This document shows, one piece after another, positions 1 to 13,500 of a stretch of 64,000 bases of DNA. A program made the position numbers and the translations under genes. Source of the stretch: Atrina japonica (lineage: Eukaryota > Mollusca > Bivalvia > Pterioida > Pinnidae). The notes below the pieces were generated by a model. It was not told the DNA's origin. It saw only the letters and a list, made by a program, of their open reading frames with translations, and did not search any database. The stretch lies in NCBI GenBank assembly GCA_030159075.1, contig BROG01000044.1, positions 1,518,501 through 1,582,500 on the forward strand, written 5' to 3'. How positions within the stretch are numbered: position 1 is the first letter of the stretch; every line of letters starts with the position of its first letter.

Positions 1-507
1 CAATTAGACTTAGATTTTTTCATTCATTCAAGCTCTCTCCAACAATATTAAAGTTACACATTTAGATTATTCATATGCCCTCTTTTTACTGACAATTTCT
101 GAATTTTATATCCATTTGAACCATCTACATTCTAGATTGCATATTCTTTCGATCATCAGTCAAGTGTTTATTTCCAGTTGCATCCAGTATAATGATGAAT
201 AAATGCTGGATCTGATAACATTTCCTGCATAAGTAGCCCAGCTTTAGGCAGGTCTGTAAACACCTTAGATATAAGTCACTATGAAAAAAACATACTCCAA
301 AGCTTCCATTCCTGTACAATAAAAATATATGGTACACGTACATCATGAAAAAAAGTCTGCTGCCACAGGGGGAGGTATTTGTCCCAATATGTCTTTCTCA
401 TTGTTATTGTGTATATGATGATGGATATTGGCAGTTGAATGATTCAGCTTGAGGGAAAGCTTGTATTCTCGTATTAAATCAAATTTCTTTTCTTTTTCTT
501 TTTTTAG
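1..507. other. Upstream region of MRE11, no gene recognised
   Basis: AT-rich sequence with short open frames on the minus strand that match nothing I recognise. A long T/C-rich tract ends in an AG at 506-507. It reads as a possible 3' splice site of an intron in the MRE11 5' UTR, which would make 508-553 the end of the 5' UTR. I see no clear promoter element. Confidence 0.4.
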
Positions 508-553
508 ATCATCTATTTTACACATATAGAATTCAATTACCTGTGATTCAACC

Positions 554-1580
554 ATGCCACAAGAAGAAAATAAGGACATGTTCAAAATAATTGTTGCTAC
601 TGATATCCATCTAGGATATGGTGAAAAAGATGTGATTCGAGGAAATGATTCTCTCATAGCATTTGAAGAAATTTTACAAAATGCCAAAAAGCATGAAGCT
701 GACTTTATTTTACTGGGTGGCGACCTTTTCCATGAGAACAAACCTCCACGGAGAATAATGCATGGATGTATCTCGTTACTTCGAAAATACTGTTTTGGTA
801 ATAAACCTGTGCAATTTGAGTACCTTAGTGATCAATCTGCTGATTTCAATCATTGTCAGTTTCAGAATGTTAATTACGAAGATCCAAATTTAAACATTGC
901 AATGCCGGTGTTCTCAATACACGGAAATCATGATGATCCCACAGGTCAAGGTAATCTGTGTTCTTTAGACCTTCTTCATAGTTCTGGCTTGATGAATTAC
1001 TTTGGAAAGACAACTTCTCTGGAGAAAATTGACATTTCTCCACTGCTTTTGCAAAAAGGAAATACAAAGTTAGCTCTCTATGGACTTGGTTCAATTCGAG
1101 ACGAACGACTTCATCGTCTATTTGTGCATAAAAATGTCACCATGTTACGACCAAGAGAGAACAAGGATGATTGGTTTAATTTGTTTGTTATCCATCAGAA
1201 CCGATCCAAGCACACTGCTACTAGCTATATTCCTGAACAGTTTTTAGACGATTTTTTAGATCTCGTAATATGGGGACATGAACACGAATGCAGGATTGAA
1301 CCAGAATGGAATGGTGCTCAGAACTTTTATGTCAGTCAACCTGGAAGCAGTGTGGCGACATCACTTTGTGAGGGAGAAGCTAAGCCAAAACATATAGGCC
1401 TGCTACAAATCAAAGGAAAGGATTTTAAAATGACCAAGATTCCTCTGCATACAGTTCGTCAGTTCTACATGGAAGATATAATACTTAGTGAGACAAATCT
1501 GACGCCAAGTGATCATAACATAGGCAAGCAGGTACAGGATTACTGCGAGGAGAAAGTTGAACTCCTACTGGAAAAAGCTG
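554..1580 (+). CDS. MRE11: MRE11 coding exon 1 (phosphoesterase domain)
   Basis: A single 1,027-nt exon coding for residues 1-342 plus one base. It contains all five nuclease motifs and the start of the capping domain ([14 protein letters not shown]). The donor is GTAATA directly after [11 protein letters not shown]. The open frame continues a few codons into the intron before a stop, which is read-through and not coding. Confidence 0.96.
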
Positions 1581-4500
1581 GTAATATATATAAATTATCA
1601 ACTGAAATTATTCCTGTTTCCACAAGGTTTGTTTGATATCCTTGGTAACTGTATAACGGATTAAATGTGACTTTAGATTTGTATTGAATTACTGATATAT
1701 CATAATTATTCCTAAAATTTTCTAACTGTTTATTTGAAAACAAACTTGTCTATAAAAGTTACTCCAGGGAACAGTCAGAAGTGGCCATTATAGACAGTGG
1801 CCTTTATAGTGAGGTTTATTCAGTATTAAAAAAGGTTAACAAAAGTTATGTTTGGATGACCTTTATTATACACAGCTGCTATGTACATGTATACAGAGGT
1901 GATGTTGAAGTTTGACTGTTAATTATTTAACTTACTACATCTGTCAGTGATAGAGTCACTTTATGTGGTGAATATGATAGCACTTGATAATTTACAAGGA
2001 TTAATATTGTCAACATGCAGTTCCGGTAAAAGGCCCCACTCCCAATACAAAATATATTATTTTTCTCAATTTTGCGTAAAATTTCCCAAATATATTTACT
2101 ATGTACATGTAGCTCACAATTGGTGTAGATCAATTTCACCAGCTGTAACATTAAAGTACTTCTCCAGCCAAAACTTCCATGTCTTTGAATAAAAATCATG
2201 TTGTCAGTTAAGTAAAAGAAAATTTTAGTGACTTTGTAAGTTTATTGTTATGAATAAATTAAAAACTAAAAATAGCCATAGTTACTTTTTTCCCAATTTG
2301 GCCCATTGGGGCGTAAATTTCCCAACTGAAAGGGCATAGGATCCTGTACAACAAAGGGTCTAATACTTGTACTGTTAAACTTGTCTTATCTTAGCAGATG
2401 AGTGATATTTAAGCTGTGAAATTTACCATGAACAATTTGTAAACTTGATGATAAATGATTAAATGTTCTAAAGCTAGCTCAATATATAATTTCTTTTTCT
2501 GTCACAGCTCAAACACATTCTGGTAACAGAAAGCAACCAGATAAGCCATTAATTCGCCTAAGAATAGACTACAGTGGAGGTTTTGAGCCGTTTAGTGGTT
2601 ACAGGTAAGTCAACCCTCTCACCCAAAAGTTTCTAGATGGTATAACCCTTTGCTATTGTTCAGACTGTCTATTTTTTCATTTCTGATTAAAAATATCTTG
2701 ATGGAATTAAATAAATGTCATGTTTTTTGTTGTGTTTTTTATGCCCCCACTTGGAAAGTGGGGGCATATAGATTTGCTCTTGTCCGTCCGTACGTACGTC
2801 CCGCCTCTTTGTGGCACCTGTCGTTTCTGAACCGCTCAAGATATTTTAATGAAACTTCATACACTTATGCACCATCACAAGATGGAGTGTCACATACCAC
2901 GTTTGTCACTCTCACTTCAAGGTCAAGGTCACAATTCAAGGTCAAAGGTCAGATCTGAGGTTTGTTTGTGGCACCTGTCATTTCTCAACCGCTTGAGATA
3001 TTTTAATGAAACTTCATACACTAATGCACCATCACTTGTGTCACGTACCACTTTTGTCACCCTCACTTCAAGGTCAAGGTCACAATTCAAGGTCAAAGGT
3101 CAGATCCGGGGTTTGCTTGTGGCACCTGTCATTTCTGAACCGATGGAGATATTTTAATGAAACTTCATACACTTATGCACCATCACTGGTCGGTGTGTCT
3201 CGCACCACTTTTCTCACCCTCACTTCAAGGTCAAGGTCAAAGGTCAGATCTGAGGTTTGCTTGTGGCACAAGTCATTTCTCAACCGCTTAAGATATTTTA
3301 ATGAAACTTCATACACTGATGCACCATCACTAGATGGTGTGTCACGTACCACTTTTGTCACCCTCACGTCAAGGTCACAATTCAAGGTCAAAGGTCAGAT
3401 CCGGGGTTTGCTTGTGGCACCTGTCATTTCTGAACCGATGGAGATATTTTAATGAAACTTCATACACTTATGCACCATCACTAGGCAGAGTGTCACTTAC
3501 CACTTTTGTCACCTTTACTTCAAGGTCAAGGTCACAATTCAAGGTCAAAGATCAGACCTGGGGTTCACTTGTGGCACCTGTCATTTCTGAACTGCTTAAG
3601 ATATGTTAATGAAACTTGATACACTTATATATCATCATCAGATGGAGTGTCACATACCACTTTGTCTCACCCTCACTTCAAGGTCAAGGTCACAATTCAA
3701 GGTCAAAGGTCAAATCTGGGTTTTGCCCGTCTGGGCTATAAGCTTTTGAACTGTTAGCTCAATTTTAACGAAACTTTATACACACCTGCATCATCACGAG
3801 ACAGAGTGTTGTGGACCACTTCTGTCACCCTCACTTCAAGGTCAAAAGGTGTTTGGTAACATAACACCTTCCAGTTACTTTTCTTATTAATATCGTAGTA
3901 TACCCCTTCATTGAGATTTCTATACTTGATTATAGGACACTAGACGACATATTATGTACTTTTAAAGTACTCTAAAGTGGACAAACATAAGTCGAGTTAT
4001 GGCCCTTACTCCAACAAGAGGTATGGCTTTTTGACTCCCAGTTGCATTGACTGTTAGTGATGCTTTGTTACAGGATTTGTGGTACATATCTCCGGATACG
4101 TATCTCCAATCTTTTCAGAATTCCAGTACATACTTCCATTGGGATTTTTGTGATTCATTTCTGATTACAAATATCTTGATGGAATTAAATTCGTGTCCTA
4201 TGGACACAGTCTAGTTTTTTTTTTTTTTTTTGCATTGGGCCACATTTATCTACCAGGGTTTTCCCTGGGATTTTCAAATGAGGAGTCCTTGGACTCCCAC
4301 AACTACAAAATTAGGATTCCATTTGGGAGTCCATTTGCAGTCCACTTCAATTCGACCAGAATTAAAGTGAATGTCAAATGTGCACTTGTGTTGTTAATAA
4401 CAGACATCCCTATAGTGAAATATCAACAGTACATGTGGAGCATTTATTTTCTGATCATAGCTTAATCATGTGGGAAGAGTGAGTAGTTTTTCCTGCATTC

Positions 4501-7500
4501 ACATGTGAAACAAAGCCTCAGCGCCATTTTTATACATTACTGTAATTTCCTGGTTTGTACTTGAACCCTCAGAGTACCCTTAATTCAATATTTAATTATT
4601 GTATACATACATGTACTATAGATTAAAGGTTTATAAGAAATTAAATAAAATATAGTTGTTTTAACTACATTTGAAATCATATGGAAAATTTAAATTAAAA
4701 ATCTATAAATTGTATTACAATAACATGTTTTTAAAAATATGCAAAACAGAAAAGTTACTAAATATATGTAGCCTACTAATTGATGCCTCAAATTTGTTTA
4801 TTTGAAAATTATATCGAATTTATCCATTTCAAGAATTAAAGTACTTTATCATATGTAAGATTTACATAAACATTTATGTAAATAAATCATTTTATATTAC
4901 TATCATTAGTACTTTCATTATTATTTTTTTATTTCCATAATTAAATGAAATTCAGGTTTGGTATTCCTTCTATAATTTATATTTCCGGAAGTACCCATAA
5001 AGTGATGAACGATGTTGTCTTGTTTATTCTAGATTTACATTAGAGGTAAAGATTTTCCTGTTTTATTATAAATTAAATGATGAATTCAGTTTCTTGGTTT
5101 TCTTGTGGAATTGCACTAGAACATAAGAATTTAAAAGACATAAAAAAGGAAGCAAACTGGAAGAAATGGGTCGCATGCTTGGTTTATTTACCCAATCAAT
5201 CTCGAAAGACATCAAGTAAGCCTATTTAACGTGTCCACTAGGATGCAATAGATCTTACGAGTAAATACACAGAATTTTTGTGTCGGGAAAAACCCTGATC
5301 TACGAATGACGAAACTTGATGAACTTGCATATAGAGACCACCTGTCTATAAAGTGTCATGCCTGCGGTGACACAGGACCTTGGTTTTAAATCTCATCCAA
5401 AAGTCCTGTGAATTGCATTTTTAAGATCAGAGTCATTAAATAGAGATTATTATATGACTATTTTGATATCATACTCCTTCTTAGCCCTAGGTTCCGGGCT
5501 CAGCCTGAGGGCTGATATCGGGGACCAAGGGTTGAGAAGGAGTATGTTATCAAAATGGTCATATTATAAACTTTTTATCATGTGTCTAATTTACGAATCA
5601 TAACACATAACATGATACAACAAATACATTATGCTTTCTAGTTCCAATATTCTGGCCGACAAAGAATTGTGAATCCTGTCATCATGTTCAATTTCATGAT
5701 TTTGGATGACACTGAACAAGCAGACAATGAAATGTAGTTTTGTTAAATATAGAAACACATCATTTCATCTCAAACCTGCGAGGACAATTACAGGGAGTGT
5801 TCTAGGTGTTAACTTGAATGATAGTTTTGTTTCAAAATTCACATTGTCATTGTCTTTTTTAGCCAGTTGAGATAAACTGTCAGTTTTTATGGCAGTCCCC
5901 TTGGAATCATAGAAACTTGCCAAACTACCTTCAAAATTCCAAATTTAGACAAGAGAAATTATACATTTGATTTTATGTCAGCATATCCTGTGCCCAATTT
6001 TTTAATATTTTTTTTCAGATTTAGCCAGAAATTTGTTGATCGGATAGCTAATCCAAAAGACATGATCCTATTTTCAAGAAGAAAAATTACCAAGACAAAT
6101 TCTTTAAAGGCAGGGGGTAAGTAAAAAACAATACATGTAAATGTATTGATCGTTTATAGAAGTTAATATGAAGACATTATTAGCTATAGGTTTGCCAGTT
6201 TACTTGTAAATAAAGATTAAACAAAGTGTGTTAGTTGATTATCATGTTAATCTAACTCAAGTTATTAATTTTCAAAATTTTAAAGACATGAGGTTTACCA
6301 AGTAACTGAAAAGCGCTGATTGGTAGTTTGGATTATTAGCCTACATCACATCTAGACACTGTCTGGTTTGGACTCTCATGATCGCGTCAAACTTGAACGT
6401 CACTTAAATCTTTTCATTCATCTGAAGGATGGTGATGACATCATTTAGTGTTTGTGACATCACTTTAACAGCCCTGTTGGTTATTTGTAAATGTTAACTA
6501 ACTGTAGCTTCGTTTATACCCGCGCTTGAGAATGGTATAACAAGACAAGTTATGGTAGAACCCGATTTATTCAGTCGTTATATTCCAGTCACTATGATTG
6601 CTTCATTAATGACTGAATGCATTCACCCATGAAATCCTTCAAACAGAAGTATGAATCAACTATGAATTGTGGTTATCAATTAGATAAAAATTGGCACAAA
6701 TTGAAAAAGGCAGGGTCAATCAAATACAAAATGTATTTACAAACATGAGCAATGAAGCAATCAGACACTTGTTTTTTTAACATGGCTAACCTTCAAGAAA
6801 AACAAAGTAGAAGTGGAGGAAACGACCACAAAAATGTATTTCCCCTCGATAATCTGAAGCACATTGTTTAAATCCATTTTGAATTCATTCAAAATTTGAA
6901 ACGAAAATCCAATCTGGGCAGAAAATCATATTGCATAATTGATCACCTGATTCACAGGGCAAGAAGACTCTGAATTGAAAGTTGATTCTGTGATATTATC
7001 TGTAGATACGACAGCATTAAGTAATGTGAAAGTAGACAGTCTGGATACATCGAGAGTGGAAGATATGGTTAAGAATATTCTCTCCCAATCAGATGAGGTA
7101 GGTGTAGTTATTTGTTGTCACAAGTGTGATACAGTTGAACCTGACTTGACAGACTAATAAAATCTACCCCTAGCTTGAGGGTATGACAAAGGAATCTCAA
7201 TCTGAGGGTTAGATTCTTGAATGACAAGTGTCAGTCACTCAAGGAATCTCAATTGGAGGGTAAGATTCTTGAATGACAACTGTCAGTCACTCAAGGAATC
7301 TCAATCGGAGGGTAAGATTCTTGAATAACAATTGTCAGTCACTCAAGGAATCTCAATCAGAGGGTAATATTCTTGAATGACAATTGTCAGTCACTTAAGA
7401 ATCTTATCCCGAGTATATTGAGATTCCTTTGTCATACCCTCAAGGTAGGGGTTGATTATTTTTCTCCCATGTCTTAAATACATGTATATATAGATGTACG

Positions 7501-10500
7501 TGTAATGTGCATGTCTATGTAGATCTTACCCAGATCTGTGTCAAGCCTATGTATGGCATTCTAGAAGTCCCAGATGTTCTATGTCAGAACTTGTATAGTG
7601 ACATCATATCACATGTAACTTTTCAATACCCTAGGGGTTGACAAGGAAATCATTCCCAGAACAAAAAGTGCGAAAAATCTGTAAACCATGGGAGAGAAAT
7701 AGAATCTTACATGGGTGTGTTGCATGAATAAGGAAATCTCTACCAGAGTGGTAAGAATGTGGTCGTCCAATACATAGGTTTTCCTTTGATTAGACTTTCA
7801 GATTCTTACCACGAAGGTTGAAATTTTCCGTTCAATACACCCATGTTTGAATATTTTTTCCTCCATGCGCCAAGTACATATATATTGACTGAAACACATT
7901 ATTTATTTTTCATCATTCACATGAAAAAAAATGTTGAGTCTTAGTTAGACTTTTCTGTAAAAAATGAATAAAATAGTTGAGTACTGTATTAAGTCTTAGT
8001 CCTAATTATTATGGAACTGACCAATCAACGAGGCATTGCCGTGGTAGTTAGGACTAAAAGTTAGGATTTAGGGCCTTTCATAGGCCCCAGGCCTCACATA
8101 GGGTCTAGGAAATACTTTTTATATGTAGACCATAATAGATATGATCATATGAAAAATATGTTTCAGAACTTGATTTTCATATCCTTTTGTGTACCTCAGA
8201 ACTTGATTTTCATATTCTTTTGTGTGCCTCAGAACTTGATTTTGATGTCCTTTTAAGTGTCTCAGAACTTGATATCCTTTTGTGTGACTCAGAACTTGAT
8301 TTTGATACCCTTTTGTGTGCCTCAGAACCTGATTTTGATATCCTTTTGTGTGCCTCAAAACATAACTTTGATATCCTTTTGTATGCCTAAGAACTTGATT
8401 TTGATATTCTTTTGTGTGCCTCAGAATTTGATGAAGATACCCTTTTGTGTGTTGCAGAACTTGATTTTGGTACCCTTTTGTGTGCCTCAGAATTTGATTC
8501 AGATACCCTCTTGTGTGCCTCAGAACTACGTTTTTTGTACCCTTTTGTGTGCCTCAGAACTTGATTTTGATATCTTTTTGTGTCTGAGAACTTGATTTTG
8601 ATATCCTTTTGTGTGCCTCAGAACATAATTTTGATATCCTTTTGTGTGCATCAGAACATAATTTTGATATCCTTTTGTATGCCTCTGAACTTGATTTCGC
8701 TACCCTTTTGTGTGCTGCAGAACTTGATTTTGATACCCTTTTGTGTGCCTCAGGACTTGATTTTGATACCCTTTTGTGTGCCTCAGAACATAATTTTGAT
8801 ATCCTTTTGTGTGCCTCAGAACTTGATTTTGATACCCTTTTTTGTGCCTCAGAATTTGATTTTGATATCCTTTTGTGTGCTGCAGAACTTGAATTTGGTA
8901 CCCTTTTGTGTGTCTCAGAACTTGATTTTGATATCCTTTTGTGTGCCTCAGAATTTGATGAAGAAACCCGTTTGTGTGCTGCAGAACTTGATTTTGATAC
9001 CCTTTTGTGTGCCTCAGAACTTGATTTTGATACCCTTTTGTGTGCCTCAGAACTTGATTTTGATATCTTTATGTGTGCCACAGAATTTGATTGAGATACC
9101 CATTTATGTGCCTCAGAACTTGATTTTGATACTTGGTGCTTCAGAATGCTCAGCTAAAGCTTCTGACAGAGAAAGGTATGGGTGATGCTGTACAGGAGTA
9201 TGTGGACAAAGAAGAAAAAGAAGCTATAGAAGAGTTGGTCAAGTACCAACTAGAGAAAACTCAGGTATTTAATTAATCCTTAATCTCAGTTAACTTTGCT
9301 TGTCTGAGCCAATAATCCACCATTCTTTAACATAGACTCACCATCTACATAAACATGTACACCATGATTGGACATATTGTTATGTACCAACGTAACACCC
9401 CTTGGTCCCTGATTTTCAGAATTATGCCCTTTATTAAGTATTCCTTTTACAGTAAAACCTACTTTAGTGTGTATAAAGACCACCTAGTTACAAAGACTAT
9501 TTGCTGTCCAAAATAGTACCATTTGTGTACAAATCAACCTCTGTATAAAGACCAACTCCCTAAGGAGTTCGTTATATATAAGTTTCACTGTATTTATGCC
9601 TTTTATGGACTCACTGTATCTGTGAGATATATAAACCTTGATGTGCCAGAATAATAGAATCTAGCTCCACTTTGAGTTCCAGATTGAAAAATATCAATCG
9701 AGGGTGGGATGAATCAATAAGTCCCAACTGAGGCATTTCTCGCATGAGGAAAGCTTGAAGTCCTGTTTGCTTACATACATGTATAAAGCAGTTTAGCAAC
9801 TGTGTCATTCGCCTTTTTCCATCCACCATCCGCAGGTAAATATAAACCTGCATTATATACCTATTTATTTATTTCCTTTCAAACAAATTTGGTAAGATTT
9901 ATGTGTAACTGATACCAAATTTTAACAATGTAAACTATCAATACAATAATTTCCTTGATCCCCCATGGTTACAAACAATATAGAAGACGTGTTTAGTGAT
10001 ACAAAATGTTCTTGATCAGCAGTTCCGAATATAATTTTGTAGTACTGAGATCCTTCTATCTCAGCTGCGATAATATGGGATAGCCATTCCTTGCACATTT
10101 GCCCTTTATTACCAGAGTTATGTCCCTTGATTTATTTCTTCTTTTTTTTGGGGGGGGGGGGGGGGGGCTGGTCCATAACTTAACCTAGAAATAGCAGATT
10201 TGATACCACAGTGTGACAGAGTCTGACATACTTATACTTTTGACATTGGCTACTTATTTACAGATTTATCCTTTTGTTGATAACAAGAAATTCTGTTTTA
10301 TAATGTTGTGATTCCTGTGTCAAACATGGTAATGGGTGTGTGGTGTACCTCAACAAGCTCTACTATCAGTTCAGTTATGCCCAAGATTCGTTTGCGTTTG
10401 TGTTACATGATTTATATGACTTCATAAATTGTTTCTTTAAACACATCTTGTATTAATTTCCTTTTTTGTCTGCAATAAATCAAAAAAGTTACAGAGATAG

Positions 10501-13500
10501 TTTTAGTATTGCATAACAATTTACAATGATTTTTAAATAATTTTTTATGAATTTATAACATTATATCAGTGGCAAAAATCAAATTATATATTGTTTTTTT
10601 TTACCATAATACTTGGCAGCTCTGGGTCAAATACCTATTTTGAAAATTTACACCCATTTCAGCGAGCTTTGTTGTGCTCTGTAACAAGGTTAGCCGAGTT
10701 ATCCTAACTCAAACTTTTAAAACTGGCATTTTTTCTTGGCTTGACAAAACATACTGACAGTATATAAGAAGGGATAGTTGTCTGCTTAGTATTCTAACTG
10801 TTAAATATGTTCAACATTCAACAGACCTATCTTACCGCTGTTGACTTTAGTATTCTAACTGTTAGATATGTTTAAAATTCAACAGACCTATCTTAACTCT
10901 GTCACCTTTAGCATTCTAACTCTTGAATATGTTCAACATTCAACAGACCTATCTTACCACTGTCGACTTTAGTATTCTAAATGTTAGATATGTTCAACAT
11001 ACCTATCTTACCTCTGTCGACTTTAGTATTCTAACGGTTAGATATGTTCAACATTCAACAGACCTATCTTACCTCTGTCGACTTTAGTATTCTAACGGTT
11101 AGATATGTTCAACATTCAACAGACCTATCTTACTGCTGTTGACTTTAGTATTCTAACTGTTAGATATGTTCAACATTCAACAGACCTATCTAACCACTGT
11201 TGACTTAAGTATTCTAACGGTTAGATATGTTCAACATTCAACAGACCTATCTTACCACTGTCGACTTAAGTATTCTAACGGTTAGATATGTTCAACATTC
11301 AACAGACCTATCTTACCACTGTCGACTTAAGTATTCTAACGGTTAGATATGTTCAACATTCAACAGACCTATCTTACCTCTGTCAACTTTAGTATTCTAA
11401 CGGTTAGATATGTTCAACATTCAACAGACCTATCTTACTGCTGTTGACTTTAGTAATCTAACTGTTAGATATGTTTAAAATTCAACAGACCTATATTACC
11501 TGTGTCGGCTTTAGTATTCTAACTGTTAGATATGTTCAACATTCAACAGACCTATATTACCTGTGTCAACTTTAGTATTCTAACTGTTAGTTATGTTCAA
11601 CAGACCTATCTTAAGAAGAGGAACACAAATGTAGATGTGATAGATGATGAAGTCAATCGTTATAAAGAGGAAAGGAAAAGAAAACGAGAAGACGAGGCTG
11701 AGGTAAAGGAAGCCATTAGAAGAGCACAGATTAAAAATCCAAGAACTGCAGATGATGAGAATAATGCTAGTATGGATGATTCCGACGGGGATATGCCACC
11801 TGTGAGAGGGAGAGGAAGGGGTAGTAGAGGAGGTGCACAGAGGGGAGACTCAAGAGGTGGAAGGGGATCTCGAGGAGGTCGAGGTAGACGTGGTCAAAAC
11901 AAAGCTCCTGTAGTAGAAGCAGGAAGTATTGTAGATGCATTTTCTTCACAGAAAGCAAAACAGAAAACTGGTAGAGCGAAAACAAAGAAAAGGTAATAAA
12001 GCAGAAGAAATATTGTATACTTGGAAATTTTTCACCCTTCTATGACAGGATACAAATTCACCCGGTCCTGAGTTTACCCTAAATCACTTTAGTCTCATGG
12101 ACATGTATTGCCATGCTCCAGTTATTGAGCTTGAAAAGTTTGCTTTCATTTTAAATTTCCCCTCTCATCTAAGGGCAAAAATTAAACGGAAGAAAAAATT
12201 TACATGTATACAGTATACTTCTGTATATCAAATATTGATGTGTCCACCATCATCATAGTTAGGTTGTTTGAACAGTATTTTATGCCACGCTCAGTATTTT
12301 AGTTTTATACTGTGGTAGACAGATTTTAATGGTGAAGAAAACCCGTGTTCAATGTTCCTAGAAACCTAGCATCCGCTTTTTGCAAAATGAACTGTCAAAC
12401 ACAGTTAGCCTACAGTTTGTTGAGGGTCCGAACTGGTGCAGACTAGAAGTGAAAGACAGCATGATTAAAGCCATCAAGCTCAAACCACATGGTCACCATA
12501 ACATAATAGGTGTATGATTGGGGAGGGGGAGAATACAGAATGAAAGTCACTTTGTTTGGAATTACACATCTAACCTGTACACTGGTCTCTGCGGGATCGT
12601 GGGGTGTTTGATATTTATACAGAATATACCGTAAACAGTTCAGTGTCGTTTTCTTTAAAAATGTCAGAAACAGCCTGTCAGAATCTTATAAATGTTATGA
12701 GACGTAAGGAAAATCTCCAAATTATTTTGTCACAGCTTGATATTGCTTATCAGTAATCAAAATTTGAATATCTTCGATTCATGTTAGTATAAATATCAAC
12801 ACTGCCCCAACTCAAGTCTTAGTTTTTACCCGCTACATTTACAAAGATAAATTACTGTACATACATAAAAATCTTGGGTCTTGCACTTCCTCTCGATAGT
12901 CATAAAGACCGAACTTGAATTGGTAGTGAATCACAAGTCCTATTTCTTTGTAAAACATTCGTATGTGTGGTTCTAAGATCAAATCTAAGATTTTGGGAAC
13001 TTCTGTAAAATGGGCCATGTAGCTGAACTCCAAATCCTATTTTATGGAGACTCATTTGAGCTTTACTGGTCAGAATGTCTCTCTGGTTCTATCTTCATAA
13101 TAAGTTTCACAAGTCGATTTGAGGATTTTGTCATATCATCTTTGTGTGCACGGTACATCCTGTTTTTTGTTATTATTTATTAAATGTTGATCATTTTGTC
13201 ATACTTATATAAGATTTTTTTTGTCTCCTGTGAGAGAAAGTGAGAATTTACCAGCTTTATTCACTTCAAATTGTTTTAATGACAGAAGTTCAAGTAGGAC
13301 ATGTCAAAGTCTCTAGAAATATCTGTATTCATTACATATATGAGATTAGATAATTGGACATAGAAAATTCGGACATTATGTTAAAGTTTCAAGAAATGTC
13401 TGTATCTATTAGGGCTGTCATTGATAGACTTGATATTGATACACAAATTGATTCGATACAATAATCGATACACTTTTAAAGTATCGATACATTTCATTAT

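Noticed and set aside
343..741. Minus-strand ORF of 132 codons overlapping the MRE11 start
   Set aside because: It is the antisense of the conserved MRE11 exon 1, with no homology of its own.
2650..3609. Chain of overlapping frames with '[19 protein letters not shown]' repeats
   Set aside because: These are translations of the AGGTCA satellite units; frame changes from unit to unit show no coding constraint.
8554..9185. Long repetitive open frames on both strands (175 and 201 codons)
   Set aside because: They run through the 33-bp minisatellite, whose length is a multiple of three, and they are out of frame with MRE11 exon 5. No independent sign of coding.
7156..11604. CRISPR-like array of regular repeats
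   Set aside because: The genome is eukaryotic, and repeats are contiguous without unique spacers; they are minisatellites.
11993..12000. MRE11 ending at the TAA right after KKR
   Set aside because: That stop lies inside a GTAATA donor; splicing to 14213 keeps the frame and adds the expected acidic DDPF C-terminus.
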